A stretch of DNA of 56,610 nucleotides from an uncultured bacterium (GCA_903885965.1 CAISKQ010000015.1:1-56610), one strand, 5' to 3'. Shown: positions 1-10,636, counted from the stretch's first letter. Program-made: numbers and translations. Notes: generated from the letters alone by a model not told the origin.

Positions 1-140
1 AAAAGTGACATTGAAGCTGGTGAAGAAATGAGAAAAGAGAAAATGAAGGTATTTTCTAAAATTAAAGTTAACTAAATTTTTCAAAAATGCCCAATATTGT
101 AGCTTACATTTGAGGTATCATTCCTGTATTGGAATATACT
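1..140. repeat. Left copy of a 140-bp perfect terminal inverted repeat; encodes the last 24 codons (…KSDIEAGEEMRKEKMKVFSKIKVN*) of an ORF entering from outside
   Basis: Exact reverse complement of 56471-56610; identity stops at base 141. Confidence 0.95.
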
Positions 141-241
141 CCAAATTAACATGGTTTGCGAATTGCCTCTTTTCAAATCGCAATAAGTGTTGTAAGATAA
201 CAACTCAGTGTTAATAATCCAAATCAAGCAATATAGAAAAT

Positions 242-1693
242 ATGGCAAAAGACGACGTAGCAATCAGATTTAATAAGGTTACCTTTGAATATTCTCATGA
301 AAAGCCAATCTTAGATGAGGCTTCTTTTGCGCTGCGCCGAGGCACAAAAATGACTTTGATGGGTCAAAATGGGGCAGGCAAAAGTACGATTTTAAACTTG
401 ATTACTGGTGAACTTAAGCCGGAAGATGGCTCAATCTATGTAGATGGAGGCCTTACTATTGCTTATGCTAAGCAGGTTATTCCCCGTGAGCAACTAGAAC
501 TAACTGTAAAAGAATTTTTTGAAAAATGCTTTTCTGAGAAGATATATAATATTGACCCAAAGATTGACGCTGTGCTTGATGCTGTGAATTTGCATGCGCC
601 AAAAGATAAGATTATTAAGTCTTTTTCTGGTGGACAGCAAGCTAGGCTCCTGATGGCTTCAGCTTTGATTCAAAATGCCGAACTTTTGATTTTGGATGAA
701 CCGACAAATAATCTTGATAAGGCTGGAATTGCTCACCTAACTGCTTTTTTGATGAGCTATGACAAAACTTGCATTGTGATTTCACATGATGCTGACTTTC
801 TAAACTGCTTTACTGATGGTGTGCTATATTTAGATGTTTTCACGCATAAGGTTGACCAATATTTGGGGGATTATTATGTAGTGGTGGCCGAAATCGCTGC
901 ACGTATTGAAAAGGAGAAGATGAGAAATGCTCAATATGAAAAGGAAATTATTGCTAACAAGGAAAAGGCCAATTTTTTTGCCAATAAAGGAGGAAAGATG
1001 AGATTAGTAGCTCGTCGAATGCGCGACAAGGCTGCAGAAATGGAAGAAGCTAAGGTTGATGTACGAAAAGAAGATAAGGCAATTAGAGGTTTTTCAATTC
1101 CAGTACAGGAAAATCTAAGCGGCGAAATTCTTAAGATATCATCACTGACTGTAATCAAAAATCACGAGCCACAGGAAAAAGTGGTGAGTGTTTCTCTCAA
1201 GAAGGATACTCATTTGCTGCTTGCCGGGCCAAATGGCATTGGAAAGAGTACCTTGCTTGAATCTTTGGCAGCAGGAACCGCAAAGGGGGCGCAATATGCC
1301 GAAGGTGTTCGAATCGGATATTATCGGCAGGATTTTTCAACACTTAATTTTGAAGACACTGTTTATGAATCCTTAGCCGGCGCAATGCAAACGACAGATG
1401 AGGAAAAACTTCGTTCAGTTGCATCTGGATTTTTGATAGATGGAAAAATTATCAATTCTAAGATAGGTACGCTTTCAGAAGGACAAAAAGGGCTTGTGGC
1501 TTTTGCGCGCTTGGTGCTTGAGCAGCCGGGGCTTTTGGTTCTAGATGAGCCGACAAATCATATTAATTTCCGCCATTTGCCGATTATTGCCGAAGCTCTC
1601 AGTAAATATGAAGGTGCGATGGTTTTAGTAAGTCACGTGGCAGACTTTGTTGAGCAAGTTAGAATAGACGAAATTTTGGATCTTGAAAGATAA
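242..1693 (+). CDS. ABC-F family ATP-binding protein
   Basis: Two ABC domains with GQNGAGKST / GPNGIGKST Walker A, SGGQ / SEGQ signatures, LDEPTN Walker B; no TM segments. Confidence 0.93.
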   Translation: MAKDDVAIRFNKVTFEYSHEKPILDEASFALRRGTKMTLMGQNGAGKSTILNLITGELKPEDGSIYVDGGLTIAYAKQVIPREQLELTVKEFFEKCFSEKIYNIDPKIDAVLDAVNLHAPKDKIIKSFSGGQQARLLMASALIQNAELLILDEPTNNLDKAGIAHLTAFLMSYDKTCIVISHDADFLNCFTDGVLYLDVFTHKVDQYLGDYYVVVAEIAARIEKEKMRNAQYEKEIIANKEKANFFANKGGKMRLVARRMRDKAAEMEEAKVDVRKEDKAIRGFSIPVQENLSGEILKISSLTVIKNHEPQEKVVSVSLKKDTHLLLAGPNGIGKSTLLESLAAGTAKGAQYAEGVRIGYYRQDFSTLNFEDTVYESLAGAMQTTDEEKLRSVASGFLIDGKIINSKIGTLSEGQKGLVAFARLVLEQPGLLVLDEPTNHINFRHLPIIAEALSKYEGAMVLVSHVADFVEQVRIDEILDLER

Positions 1694-1743
1694 AGTTAGC
1701 TTCTTTGGGTTGTATCCGAATCACGTTTTTCAGGAAGTAAGTT

Positions 1744-1864
1744 AAAATTTTTTACTCAGCTCATTTCCTTTTTAGAGCCCGCATTTAGCCCAAGACCATG
1801 GCTAAATGCTTAGACTCATTGTCATTCGTACGGCCAAAAAAGAAAACAAGCTCGTAAAAATTTT
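1744..1864 (+). repeat. ~120-nt structured palindromic element, copy 1
   Basis: Outer imperfect arms (aattttttactcagct… / …aaacaagctcgtaaaaattt) enclosing a perfect 10-bp stem gcatttagcc/ggctaaatgc; homologous to 31336-31457 in reverse orientation. Confidence 0.6.
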
Positions 1865-1903
1865 AAGCCCTGAAGTTCGTTCAGTTTACTTTTCTGAGTC
1901 TCT

Positions 1904-1935
1904 AAACCACAAGCCATTGGCGTTTGTGGTTTTTT
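1904..1935 (+). terminator. Rho-independent terminator-like hairpin
   Basis: aaaccacaa…ttgtggttttttag. Confidence 0.7.
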
Positions 1936-2143
1936 AGAATAAAATTGTCAGTGCGCTCGTACTAGACAGTAGGGTAGTATTTAATAAATCAGGACTTATG
2001 CGCTTGATTGAAAATTACTTACATTTAGTATTTTAGCAAACAAGACTTAAGGTAGACCAGGGAAGACTTTTTTAGAAAAGGAATTGTGCTCTAGGAATTT
2101 GAAAACAAGCGTATAAGTCCTAAGAATAAAAAATAAAGCTAAA

Positions 2144-3322
2144 ATGGATATTAATCGAGAAAGGAAAATTGGAGGTGCGCATATTATCGCAACATTGTTG
2201 GCGATTGCTTTTTTTGCGGTGGGCTGGATAGTTTTCAAAGTAAGGGGATCAGATGAGGTAAAAACTGATGTGATAACTCCAGCAAATGAGAGCGTTTCAG
2301 TTGCAGATAAGCTCCCGATGAAATTAAATGTGGCAAATAGGCCCAAGCCGTTGCCAGTTTCTATGGACAGGTTGAAAGCCCAGGGTTGCGTTACAGACGG
2401 ACTGCTTTCAGAGTACAATCCTGATTGGCAGGAATATGCAAGTTTGATAAATCGATCAAATTGTTACTATCTTCATCGCGCAATTGAAACTTGGCTAACT
2501 CCGCCTGATTTTGAAACCATAAATTTTGAAATGGGTCAGATTACAAAAAAGGATGTTGTTTATGGCATGTTTATTGCTGAGGCGATTAACACTAAGGCTA
2601 AATATTATAATAATAATGAAAGCAGATATTTTGATTTTGAGAAAATGTGTCGAAAGGGTTCAATTGGTGCTTGGGGTGATAATACTTGTAAACCAACTTT
2701 TGCCAGCAAGGAATACAGAGCTTACGTTGCCTACATAACTCATTGGGCGATTGACCTTGGCGTGCAAAGTTTTACTTTCGGTCAAATATATATGCAGGAA
2801 GCATCTGGCAAAAATTATGCCCAAGAGATAATAAATGACATGCGACAATATGCTAAATTGCATGGGGTGAATATTGTTATTGGAGCTCAAACTGGAAACA
2901 TTACTGATGAAAATTATCTTGGATTTTTTGATTATATCGAAGGAGGAGTTGGACTTAGTGACGCTGGTACGGTAGAAGATGGACCATGTCTTTCAACTCG
3001 TGGTGGTTGCTGGGCACTTTTGTGGCATCAAAATTTTGCCAGCAAGGCTAAAAATGTACTGCTCCATCTTGATTGGACTGGGATAAAATCCGATGATCTG
3101 GATATTTTCGCTCGAATGACGCCGGAAAAGAGAAGTGAAACCTTGAAATTTTTGTATGCAAAGTTCAATTCTGGAAAAACTGGTTTTTTGATGCCTATGT
3201 TTGGAGTGCTGGCTAATGACAATGAAGGCTGTCGCGGACCGAAAAGGAAATTTTATTCATCTGATGCGCAATATTCATGTGCAGATGAAACAATCATTAA
3301 TAAAATTTTACTCAAAAAGTAA
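2144..3322 (+). CDS. Membrane-anchored secreted protein, possible glycosidase-like fold
   Basis: N-terminal TM helix then a long extracellular domain; family not firmly recognised. Confidence 0.6.
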   Translation: MDINRERKIGGAHIIATLLAIAFFAVGWIVFKVRGSDEVKTDVITPANESVSVADKLPMKLNVANRPKPLPVSMDRLKAQGCVTDGLLSEYNPDWQEYASLINRSNCYYLHRAIETWLTPPDFETINFEMGQITKKDVVYGMFIAEAINTKAKYYNNNESRYFDFEKMCRKGSIGAWGDNTCKPTFASKEYRAYVAYITHWAIDLGVQSFTFGQIYMQEASGKNYAQEIINDMRQYAKLHGVNIVIGAQTGNITDENYLGFFDYIEGGVGLSDAGTVEDGPCLSTRGGCWALLWHQNFASKAKNVLLHLDWTGIKSDDLDIFARMTPEKRSETLKFLYAKFNSGKTGFLMPMFGVLANDNEGCRGPKRKFYSSDAQYSCADETIINKILLKK

Positions 3323-3350
3323 GGCAATGTTCATGATTTAATAAATTCTA

Positions 3351-3382
3351 AAATCTGCATTTTAAATGTGCAGATTTTTTTA
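3351..3382 (+). terminator. Rho-independent terminator
   Basis: aaatctgcattttaaatgtgcagattttttt. Confidence 0.8.
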
Positions 3383-3463
3383 AATGTGCTATAATTTTAG
3401 GAGATATAATATTTTTCTTTTCTTTAATTTTGAAAGCCAGCTTTTAGAAGAAGAAACAAAAAA

Positions 3464-3889
3464 ATGAAAATAGCAAAAAAACAGTTCCAGCGCTTGTCTT
3501 TTTTATGCGCTGAAAAAAAGGAAGAAATTATTGGAGTAAGTATAATAATCTTTATATTATTATTTCCAATTGCAACATTCGCTCAAAGTATGGGCACAAC
3601 AGGAACTGGGTGGACACTAGTTAACACGTATGGTCTTCCGGAGGGTACTCTTTCTGGAATTATTACAAACATACTTTCTTGGCTCTTAAAAATGTTTTCG
3701 ATATTTGGAGTTATTGGTTTTGTTCTTTCGGGAATTTTTTATTTGATTTCAGCTGGCAATGACGACATGATAACAAAGGCAAAAGAGGGGATGACTTGGT
3801 CAATCGTGGGAATCATCGTAGGGCTTTCTGGCCTTGTAATAATGCAAGCAGTCTTTTCATTGCTCGATGGTGCATCTACTACTTTTTAG
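3464..3889 (+). CDS. VirB2/TrbC-type pilin-like protein, paralog 1
   Basis: Signal peptide plus two hydrophobic helices with FxxSGIFYLxSAGxxD motif. Confidence 0.7.
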   Translation: MKIAKKQFQRLSFLCAEKKEEIIGVSIIIFILLFPIATFAQSMGTTGTGWTLVNTYGLPEGTLSGIITNILSWLLKMFSIFGVIGFVLSGIFYLISAGNDDMITKAKEGMTWSIVGIIVGLSGLVIMQAVFSLLDGASTTF

Positions 3890-3953
3890 GCTTATTGATA
3901 AATTCTTAAGGTAAGATTGATTTATTTTAACGCTACTTATAATCAAAATTTCT

Positions 3954-4529
3954 ATGATAAAAATAAAAAATAAAAATAAGATTCATCTGTTTGTAACGTT
4001 GGTGCTTTTTTCGAGTGTTTTCTTTGTTAAAATTAATGAAGCTTCTGCGGTTACATGCGCAAGCCTGAATGGTACTTGTGACTCTACTTGTCTAGGTACG
4101 GAATCTGTTAATTCCTCTGCGACAGGCTGCTCAAGTCCAGAGAAATGCTGCGTTCCTTCGTCTTCAGGCAGTACGGGTTCAAACAGCACAGCTGCAAGTG
4201 GAACCAGTGCGGCTCTCGATTGTGGTAGTGGTTTTGAAAAAATTGGAGGTGTTTGTTATCCGACAGACACTGGTCTTTCAGATGCAACAATTTCTTCTAT
4301 TCTGACTAACCTCTTTTTTTGGCTAATGGGACTTTTCACAACCCTTGCTGTAATGGCTTTTGTGATTTCTGGTATTCAGTATCTCACCGCTGCCGGTAGT
4401 GAAGATTTAATGGAAACTGCTAAGCGAAACATGATCTATTCTATAATTGGAATTTTGGTTGGGCTTTCTGGTTTTGTGATTGTCAGAGCTATTGCAGCAG
4501 CGCTTTCGGGGACTACCTCAATTTTCTAA
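3954..4529 (+). CDS. VirB2/TrbC-type pilin-like protein with Cys-rich N-terminal region, paralog 2
   Basis: Signal peptide, Cys-rich segment (CASLNGTCDSTCLG…CC), two helices with ISGIQYLTAAGSED. Confidence 0.7.
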   Translation: MIKIKNKNKIHLFVTLVLFSSVFFVKINEASAVTCASLNGTCDSTCLGTESVNSSATGCSSPEKCCVPSSSGSTGSNSTAASGTSAALDCGSGFEKIGGVCYPTDTGLSDATISSILTNLFFWLMGLFTTLAVMAFVISGIQYLTAAGSEDLMETAKRNMIYSIIGILVGLSGFVIVRAIAAALSGTTSIF

Positions 4530-4623
4530 AAGGTTCTAGCTGGGATGGATAGCTGTTCTAATTGTTCTAGTTGTTGTAAATGTTTCATTGATTACTAGTT
4601 ACTGATTACCTATTTATATTATT

Positions 4624-4896
4624 ATGGAATTCATCAATATTGCTCATGCTGGCGTTATCAGTGATGCGCCTTCGCTTGCTTCTGCTGGGATGAAAATCCT
4701 GAATTTTTTGTTGTCAGTGTTTGGAATTGTTGCTATAATTATGTTAGTGGTTTCTGGCGTTACTTATTTTTTCTCAGCCGGCAATGAGGAAATGAATAAA
4801 AAAGCAAAACGCGCAACAACGTATGCTATTGTTGGTATAATATTGGCTATGAGTGGCATGATTATTGTTAGAATGATTAGCCAGTTTTATAAATAA
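4624..4896 (+). CDS. VirB2/TrbC-type pilin-like protein, paralog 3
   Basis: VSGVTYFFSAGNEEMNKKAKRATTYAIVGII matches the paralogs. Confidence 0.7.
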   Translation: MEFINIAHAGVISDAPSLASAGMKILNFLLSVFGIVAIIMLVVSGVTYFFSAGNEEMNKKAKRATTYAIVGIILAMSGMIIVRMISQFYK

Positions 4897-4983
4897 AAAT
4901 AAAAATTTGAAAGTTTCGATATAAATTATAACATTTCATCAAAGTCAAAGATTTTGAGAAATTTAGTGAAAGGAGGTGTGCTT

Positions 4984-5340
4984 ATGAATGTAAAAAAAAT
5001 TGCTTATGGTGTTGTTTCAACTCTTGTTGCAGCTCCAGCCGTAGCATTTGCTCAGCTTGACACAACTGCAGGCGGATCAACAAATCTTCCAGCTGGTTCT
5101 ATTACGAATATCATTACAAACGGAATGAAGTTCCTTTTGATTATGGTTGGAATCTTAGGTGTAATTGGTTTTGTTATTTCCGGAATCATTTATTTGACAG
5201 CAGCTGGAGATGAAGACCGAGTTGGTTTGGGAAAAAAAGCCTTAGTTGCCTCCATTACTGGAGTTATTGTAGCTTTGCTTGGAATCGTAATCCTGCAAGC
5301 TGTGAAGACAGCATTGGACGGAAACAATACGGGAATTTAA
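4984..5340 (+). CDS. VirB2/TrbC-type pilin-like protein, paralog 4
   Basis: ISGIIYLTAAGDEDRVGLGKKALVASITGVIVALLGIVIL; strong SD aaaggaggtg before ATG 4984. Confidence 0.75.
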   Translation: MNVKKIAYGVVSTLVAAPAVAFAQLDTTAGGSTNLPAGSITNIITNGMKFLLIMVGILGVIGFVISGIIYLTAAGDEDRVGLGKKALVASITGVIVALLGIVILQAVKTALDGNNTGI

Positions 5341-5362
5341 GTTTAGTTGTTTTTTATACAAG

Positions 5363-5389
5363 GACGATCCGCAAGGGTCGTTTTTTGTA
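5363..5389 (+). terminator. Rho-independent terminator
   Basis: gacgatccgcaagggtcgtttttt. Confidence 0.75.
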
Positions 5390-5470
5390 TGGAAAAATAT
5401 TTGTGTATTTATAATTGACAAACTAGAAAACAAATAATATACTTAGACTATCTAATAATTAATAAAACTA

Positions 5471-5887
5471 ATGATGTCAGATCGTATCGAACGCATTATT
5501 TCTTTGATTTTTACGACACGCAGAATGCTACATGAGCAGAGGCAAGCACACAGGGGGAGAAATTGTTCCTTTTTGCATTTGATTACGCTCAGCATTGTGC
5601 AAAATAAAATGCCCCTCATGAAGGAACTTGCAGAATATCTTGGGATTACTCCTCCATCAGCTACATCACTTATTAACAAACTTGCGAAAGATGAACTAGT
5701 GTATCGACAAGTTGAGCAGGCTGACAGAAGGATTGTGCGAATTGTGATTTCGAAAAAAGGACAAAATTTTTTAGAAACGCATAAGAAGCTCGTGGCTGAA
5801 AAAATGCGTTTGAATCTTAATCGTCTTTCAGTGGGGGAACAGCAACAACTCGAAAAAATATTGGAAAAAATTTCAGCCGAACAATAA
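5471..5887 (+). CDS. MarR family transcriptional regulator
   Basis: Winged helix: LAEYLGITPPSATSLINKLAKDELVYRQVEQADRRIVRIVISKKG. Confidence 0.9.
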   Translation: MMSDRIERIISLIFTTRRMLHEQRQAHRGRNCSFLHLITLSIVQNKMPLMKELAEYLGITPPSATSLINKLAKDELVYRQVEQADRRIVRIVISKKGQNFLETHKKLVAEKMRLNLNRLSVGEQQQLEKILEKISAEQ

Positions 5888-5931
5888 TTTTCAGTTAACA
5901 AATTTCTTAATTTTAATAATAATAAGCGAAT

Positions 5932-6795
5932 ATGAATAAGAAGATACGAAACGCAGCATTGGCAGTGATGGTTTTAGCAGGTGGTCTTAGTCTGGGATAC
6001 ATTTGGAGCAATTACGGTTTTACTCCAGATGCAAAAGAAGTTTCTGCAGTTTTGACGAAAAATACCGGACAAATCTTGCTTGATGGTAAGGTTGTTCCTG
6101 ATAAAAGCGCGGATTTGGGTTTTATTGTCCCGGCGACAATTAAATCAATAACGAAAAAAGTTGGAGATAAGGTGAAAATTGGGGAAGTTTTAGCCGCGCA
6201 AGACAGTGTTGATTTGCAGGCGCAAGTTAGTTCTGCGCAAGCTTCACTCGCTGGTGCGCAAGCCGAGTTTGATAAAGCCGGCCATGATCTTAAAAAGGAA
6301 AAGTTGACACTGCATGGTCTTTCCGGATATGCGCGCAGACAGCAGCAAGCGCAAATTTCAAGTAACAAGGATAGCGTTATAGTGCAAAAAAGTGCAATTA
6401 CTTCAGCTCAAGATGGTGTGATTAGTGCTAAGGCTCAGCTAGGAAAAACCGTACTTAGGGCACCTTTTGATGGCATTATTACAAGGCAAGACGGTGAGAT
6501 TGGAGAGGTTGGCGGAGCTTCAGCATTGCCTTTTCTGACAATCACATCAAGTGAGCCGCTCAAGAAAATCGAAGCTTTTGCTAGTGATTTAGATGTAGCT
6601 AAGATTAAAATTGGAGACAGCGCTAGGGTTACTTTTGATATTTTAGGTAGTCAAAAAACTGTAATTGCAAAAGTTAGCTACATTAATCCGGCAATAACTG
6701 ACAATCAGGGAAAGTCAGCATACAAAATAACTTTAATGCTCGATGAAGCAGAAGAAACGATTAAAGCTGGAATGCACGCAAGTGTTGCGCTGTAA
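5932..6795 (+). CDS. HlyD-family membrane fusion / efflux adaptor protein
   Basis: N-terminal TM, biotinyl-lipoyl-like segment, coiled coil, APFDGIITR motif. Confidence 0.85.
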   Translation: MNKKIRNAALAVMVLAGGLSLGYIWSNYGFTPDAKEVSAVLTKNTGQILLDGKVVPDKSADLGFIVPATIKSITKKVGDKVKIGEVLAAQDSVDLQAQVSSAQASLAGAQAEFDKAGHDLKKEKLTLHGLSGYARRQQQAQISSNKDSVIVQKSAITSAQDGVISAKAQLGKTVLRAPFDGIITRQDGEIGEVGGASALPFLTITSSEPLKKIEAFASDLDVAKIKIGDSARVTFDILGSQKTVIAKVSYINPAITDNQGKSAYKITLMLDEAEETIKAGMHASVAL

Positions 6796-6898
6796 GGAAT
6801 AATTATTATTTTGAAGTTTAGAATAAATTTAATTTTAAAATTATATATTTCAGGTAAGCACTCAATCAAGTGTGTGAGCTTTAAATAGATTAAATATT

Positions 6899-7540
6899 AT
6901 GGAAGAAAAGAATCAATCACCACAGCAGAGTAAAAGTACAAAATCGGCAGCTATTGTCGGGGGTGGATTGCTCGCTGTTATTGTTATTGTTGGGGCATTT
7001 TATCTTTTTGTTACTCGCAATCAAATCTATACGGACAAGGCTGATATTGAAGCTCCGCTGATTTCAATTGCGCCGACTCAGGGCGGAACCTTGCAAAAGA
7101 TATTAGTGGAAAGCGGACAACAGGTTGAAGCTGGAACTCCGGTTGCACAAGTTGCCAATCAAATACTGCGTAGTGATGAGCAAGCATTAGTTGTTGATGC
7201 TAAAAGCATTGAGGGTAAAACTGTGAGCGCTGGTGAATCTGTCGTAAGTGTTATTCATCAAAATGATTTACGCATCGTGGCGCACATTGATGAGGATAAG
7301 GGCCTCAGTGAAATTAAAATTGGACAGTTGGTGAATTTCACTGTTGATACTTTTGGATCAAAAAAATATACCGGAATTGTGGATGAAATCAGTCCAACAT
7401 CAAGGCAGTCAGGCGTTGTATTTAACATTTCTGATCAACGCGAAGTGCGCCAGTTTGATGTAAAAATAAAGTTTGATGTTCAAAAATACAGCGAACTGAA
7501 AAATGGTATGTCAGCTAAGGTTACGATTTTTAAAAATTAG
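6899..7540 (+). CDS. HlyD/EmrA-like membrane fusion protein
   Basis: N-terminal TM, DKADIEAPLISIAP lipoyl-like segment; directly upstream of an EmrB-like gene. Confidence 0.8.
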   Translation: MEEKNQSPQQSKSTKSAAIVGGGLLAVIVIVGAFYLFVTRNQIYTDKADIEAPLISIAPTQGGTLQKILVESGQQVEAGTPVAQVANQILRSDEQALVVDAKSIEGKTVSAGESVVSVIHQNDLRIVAHIDEDKGLSEIKIGQLVNFTVDTFGSKKYTGIVDEISPTSRQSGVVFNISDQREVRQFDVKIKFDVQKYSELKNGMSAKVTIFKN

Positions 7541-7542
7541 CA

Positions 7543-9031
7543 ATGTTAAAAAAGTTTGTCACTGCGGATAATTTAAAATGGTGGGTGCTTTTCACGGTAA
7601 TTGTGGGAACATTTTTGGGCCGGCTTGATCAGACAATTGTGAACTTAGCGCTGCCAAAAATCATTAGCGATTTTGGCATTACTGTTTCTTCGGCTGGCTG
7701 GATTGCCACGGCCTATATTTTGGCAAACGCTGTTTTTGTGCCGGTCTGGGGAAAGTTGGGGGATGTGTATGGGCAAAAAAGAATCTACATTATTGGTTTT
7801 AGTTTGTTTATTTTTGGTTCGATTTTAGCTGGCATTGCCTGGAGTTTGAGTTCAATGATTGTATTTAGAGTTATTCAAGCAATTGCTGGTAGCGCAGATT
7901 ATCCAACAGCAATGGCAATTATTGCTTATACATTTAAGCCAGGAAAAGAGCGAGCGCAGGCGCTAGGAATTTGGTCTTCTTCATTTGCGGCTGCCTCAGT
8001 TTTTGGACCGCTTCTTGGGGGGACCACTCATTGATAATTTTGGTTGGCGAAGTGTTTTCCTGATTAATTTGCCGATTGGAATTTTGGGTTTGCTGCTGGC
8101 GATGATTTTTGTAAAAGAAGGCGGCAGGAGGTTTAAAGAGCATTCTTTTGATTGGTGGGGAGCGATTTCCCTTGGCGCAGCTCTGAGTTCTTTTGTGCTT
8201 GTGCTAGACAAAGGGTTGGAGTGGGGTTGGCTTTCTTCCAATAGCATGCTGGCTTATGCGGCAACGCTGATTTTTGGTTTGATATTTATTCGCATTGAAC
8301 AAGGTCATCATGACGCAATTGTTGATTTGAAATTTTTCAAAAATAAAATATTCGTTAATGTATTGGCAAATAATTTTCTGGTCTTTATGACCATGATGGG
8401 TAGCGTTTTTTTAATTCCGATTTTCGCTCAGACTTATCTTGGTTATAATGCAACACAAACCGGCTTCTTGTTTATTCCAATGGCCTTTATGATTGTGTTG
8501 GCGGCGCCAATTGGAGGAAGTCTTACGGGAAAAATTGAGCCGCGCTGGGTAATTCTAGCAAGCACGCTTGTAGCCGGCATTGGGCTATATATGTTTTCCG
8601 GACTTGATCCACGCTCAACAGCTCTGTCAATCATTATTCCGCTTGGGGTGATGGCTTTCGGAATGGGTTTTGGGATGGCGCAGAGAACAAATATTATTGC
8701 TTCAGCCGTGCCGCAAAATGAAATCGGAGCCGCTTCTTCAGTGCTCGCACTGGCACGTAATATTGCAGGTGCTTTTGGTATTGCAGTTTTCGGAACCATT
8801 TTACAGAACGTGACCAATAGCAAAGTTTTGGAAATTGGCCGCAATAGTTTGATCAATTCTCACAAATTGGTGGATTTTCAAATTGGAACATCCTTGGTTA
8901 TTCTGAAAGCGCAAGTCGCTGCCTATGATCAGGTATTTATAATTGCCGGCGCGATAGCTATTCTAGGAGCATTCGGATCCTATTGGATAAAAGTAGATAA
9001 AATTTCGACAGAGACGGTTCACGTGGAATAG
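7543..9031 (+). pseudogene. EmrB/QacA (DHA2) MFS transporter split by a 1-nt frameshift in a G6 run
   Basis: N-part 7543-8034 and C-part 7985-9031; removing one G at 8017-8022 gives continuous …FGPLLGGPLIDNFGWRSVFLIN…. Confidence 0.85.
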
Positions 9032-9076
9032 ACAAGAGAACAAAAAGATAATTTGTTGTTTGGCGTATATACATAT

Positions 9077-9679
9077 ATGAATACTTCAGATGAAAAATTG
9101 GTTCAAAATTTTCGCGGTGGCGACGAAATGGCGCTGGAAAAACTGATTGAGAGATATTTGAAACCTTTATATGGTTTTGTTTTTCAACTAGTGAGAGATG
9201 AGCAATCAGCGCAGGACATTGTGCAAGAAGTTTTTGTGAAGATGTGGAAGCATCTTTCTTCTTTTGATCAAAACAAAAAGTTTTCAACTTGGATTTATGC
9301 GATTGCAAAAAATACCGCTTGTGATTGGCTGAAAAAGAAAAAGGCTTTGCCGTTTTCTGTTTTTGAAATTGCCGATGGCAGCAATCTTTTGGAATTTATC
9401 GAAGATCAAAACCCTTTAAACTCAGTTGAGCTTTGGCAAAAAATGGACAACAGTCAAGATGCTCAGCAATTTTTGGACACACTTTCTCCTGAGCACAAAA
9501 CAATTTTGCTTTTGCATTTTCAGCAAGGGTTTTCCTTGGCCGAAATTGCCGAAATTCTCGGAGCTCCAAGCAACACTATCAAAAGCCAATTTCGCCGCAC
9601 CATTCTATTTTTGAAAAATTTGTCTTTTTCGAAAAGCTTGAATTCTAAAAATGCACCCAAACCTTCTTCTGTCTCGTAG
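9077..9679 (+). CDS. ECF-type RNA polymerase sigma factor
   Basis: Sigma-70 region 2 (DEQSAQDIVQEVFVKMWKHLSSFDQNKKFSTWIYAIAKN) and region 4 HTH (LAEIAEILGAPSNTIKSQFRRT). Confidence 0.9.
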   Translation: MNTSDEKLVQNFRGGDEMALEKLIERYLKPLYGFVFQLVRDEQSAQDIVQEVFVKMWKHLSSFDQNKKFSTWIYAIAKNTACDWLKKKKALPFSVFEIADGSNLLEFIEDQNPLNSVELWQKMDNSQDAQQFLDTLSPEHKTILLLHFQQGFSLAEIAEILGAPSNTIKSQFRRTILFLKNLSFSKSLNSKNAPKPSSVS

Positions 9680-9688
9680 TACAAGTAT

Positions 9689-10099
9689 ATGGACAGAAAT
9701 TTAAATGAAATCATGAATAAACTTTCTGAAATTGAGCCGCCAAAATGTTTTAAAGAGGCGGTTTTTCAGCGAATTGAAAGGGAACAAATCAAAGTCGTTT
9801 TGCGTAAAAAAAGATTTTTTCAAATTGGTTTTGCGCTTTGCGGGATTTCCAGTTTAGCAACGGCGGCGATTTTTGGTAGGGAAATTTTGTCTTCAGAATT
9901 TATTAGTCTGGCGATGCTGACTTTTTCTGACCTAAAAACAGTTATAGCGATGTGGCAAGATTATAGTCTTTCACTGCTGGAGACGTTACCAACTTTTTCT
10001 GTCACCGCAACCCTGTTGCCAATTTTTGCTTTCTTGATGCTCCTGCGACAATATGCGAAATTTCAGGAAGGTAATTATGATTATGCATTAAAGGTTTAA
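9689..10099 (+). CDS. Small membrane protein, possible anti-sigma partner
   Basis: Directly follows the ECF sigma; basic N-terminal region plus two TM helices. Confidence 0.45.
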   Translation: MDRNLNEIMNKLSEIEPPKCFKEAVFQRIEREQIKVVLRKKRFFQIGFALCGISSLATAAIFGREILSSEFISLAMLTFSDLKTVIAMWQDYSLSLLETLPTFSVTATLLPIFAFLMLLRQYAKFQEGNYDYALKV

Positions 10100-10120
10100 T
10101 TTTTTTAAAGTAAAAATCAG

Positions 10121-10636
10121 ATGACAGATCTTCAAAAAATAACGCAGTCGAAATATTTCAAAACAATCGTAACTACTTTGGCAATTTTAATCGCCGGAGC
10201 GTTTATTTTTGCGATGGGCGTGCACGTGGGGGAGCGTCGCGCTAGATATTCTTATGCTTGGGGTGCCAACTACGAAAGAAATTTTGTGGGTGGTCCTGGC
10301 AGAATAATGAATGCCAGTCATGGGCAGTTCGAATTTCAACGCGGAACACCTAATGGACCAGTCGGCATGGCGCAAGGTTTTGAAGGGCGAGATTTTCGCA
10401 ATGGCCATGGAGTAGCTGGCACAATAGTTTCAATCACTGGTAATAATATTATTATTAAGGATCGTAGTGGAAAAGAAAATACAGTCACAGTTAGCGATAA
10501 GACTATCATTAAAAATGCTCAAGCTGACATTAAAATTACGGACTTGAAAAATGATGAGAGTCTTGTCGTAATTGGTAATCCGAGTGATAATGGAGTAGTC
10601 AATGCGGATCTTATTCGAGTTTTCAACGTAAAATAG
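10121..10636 (+). CDS. DUF5666-like secreted/membrane-anchored protein
   Basis: N-terminal TM; GTIVSITGNNIIIKDRSGKENTVTV…VVNADLIRV OB-like repeat. Confidence 0.5.
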   Translation: MTDLQKITQSKYFKTIVTTLAILIAGAFIFAMGVHVGERRARYSYAWGANYERNFVGGPGRIMNASHGQFEFQRGTPNGPVGMAQGFEGRDFRNGHGVAGTIVSITGNNIIIKDRSGKENTVTVSDKTIIKNAQADIKITDLKNDESLVVIGNPSDNGVVNADLIRVFNVK

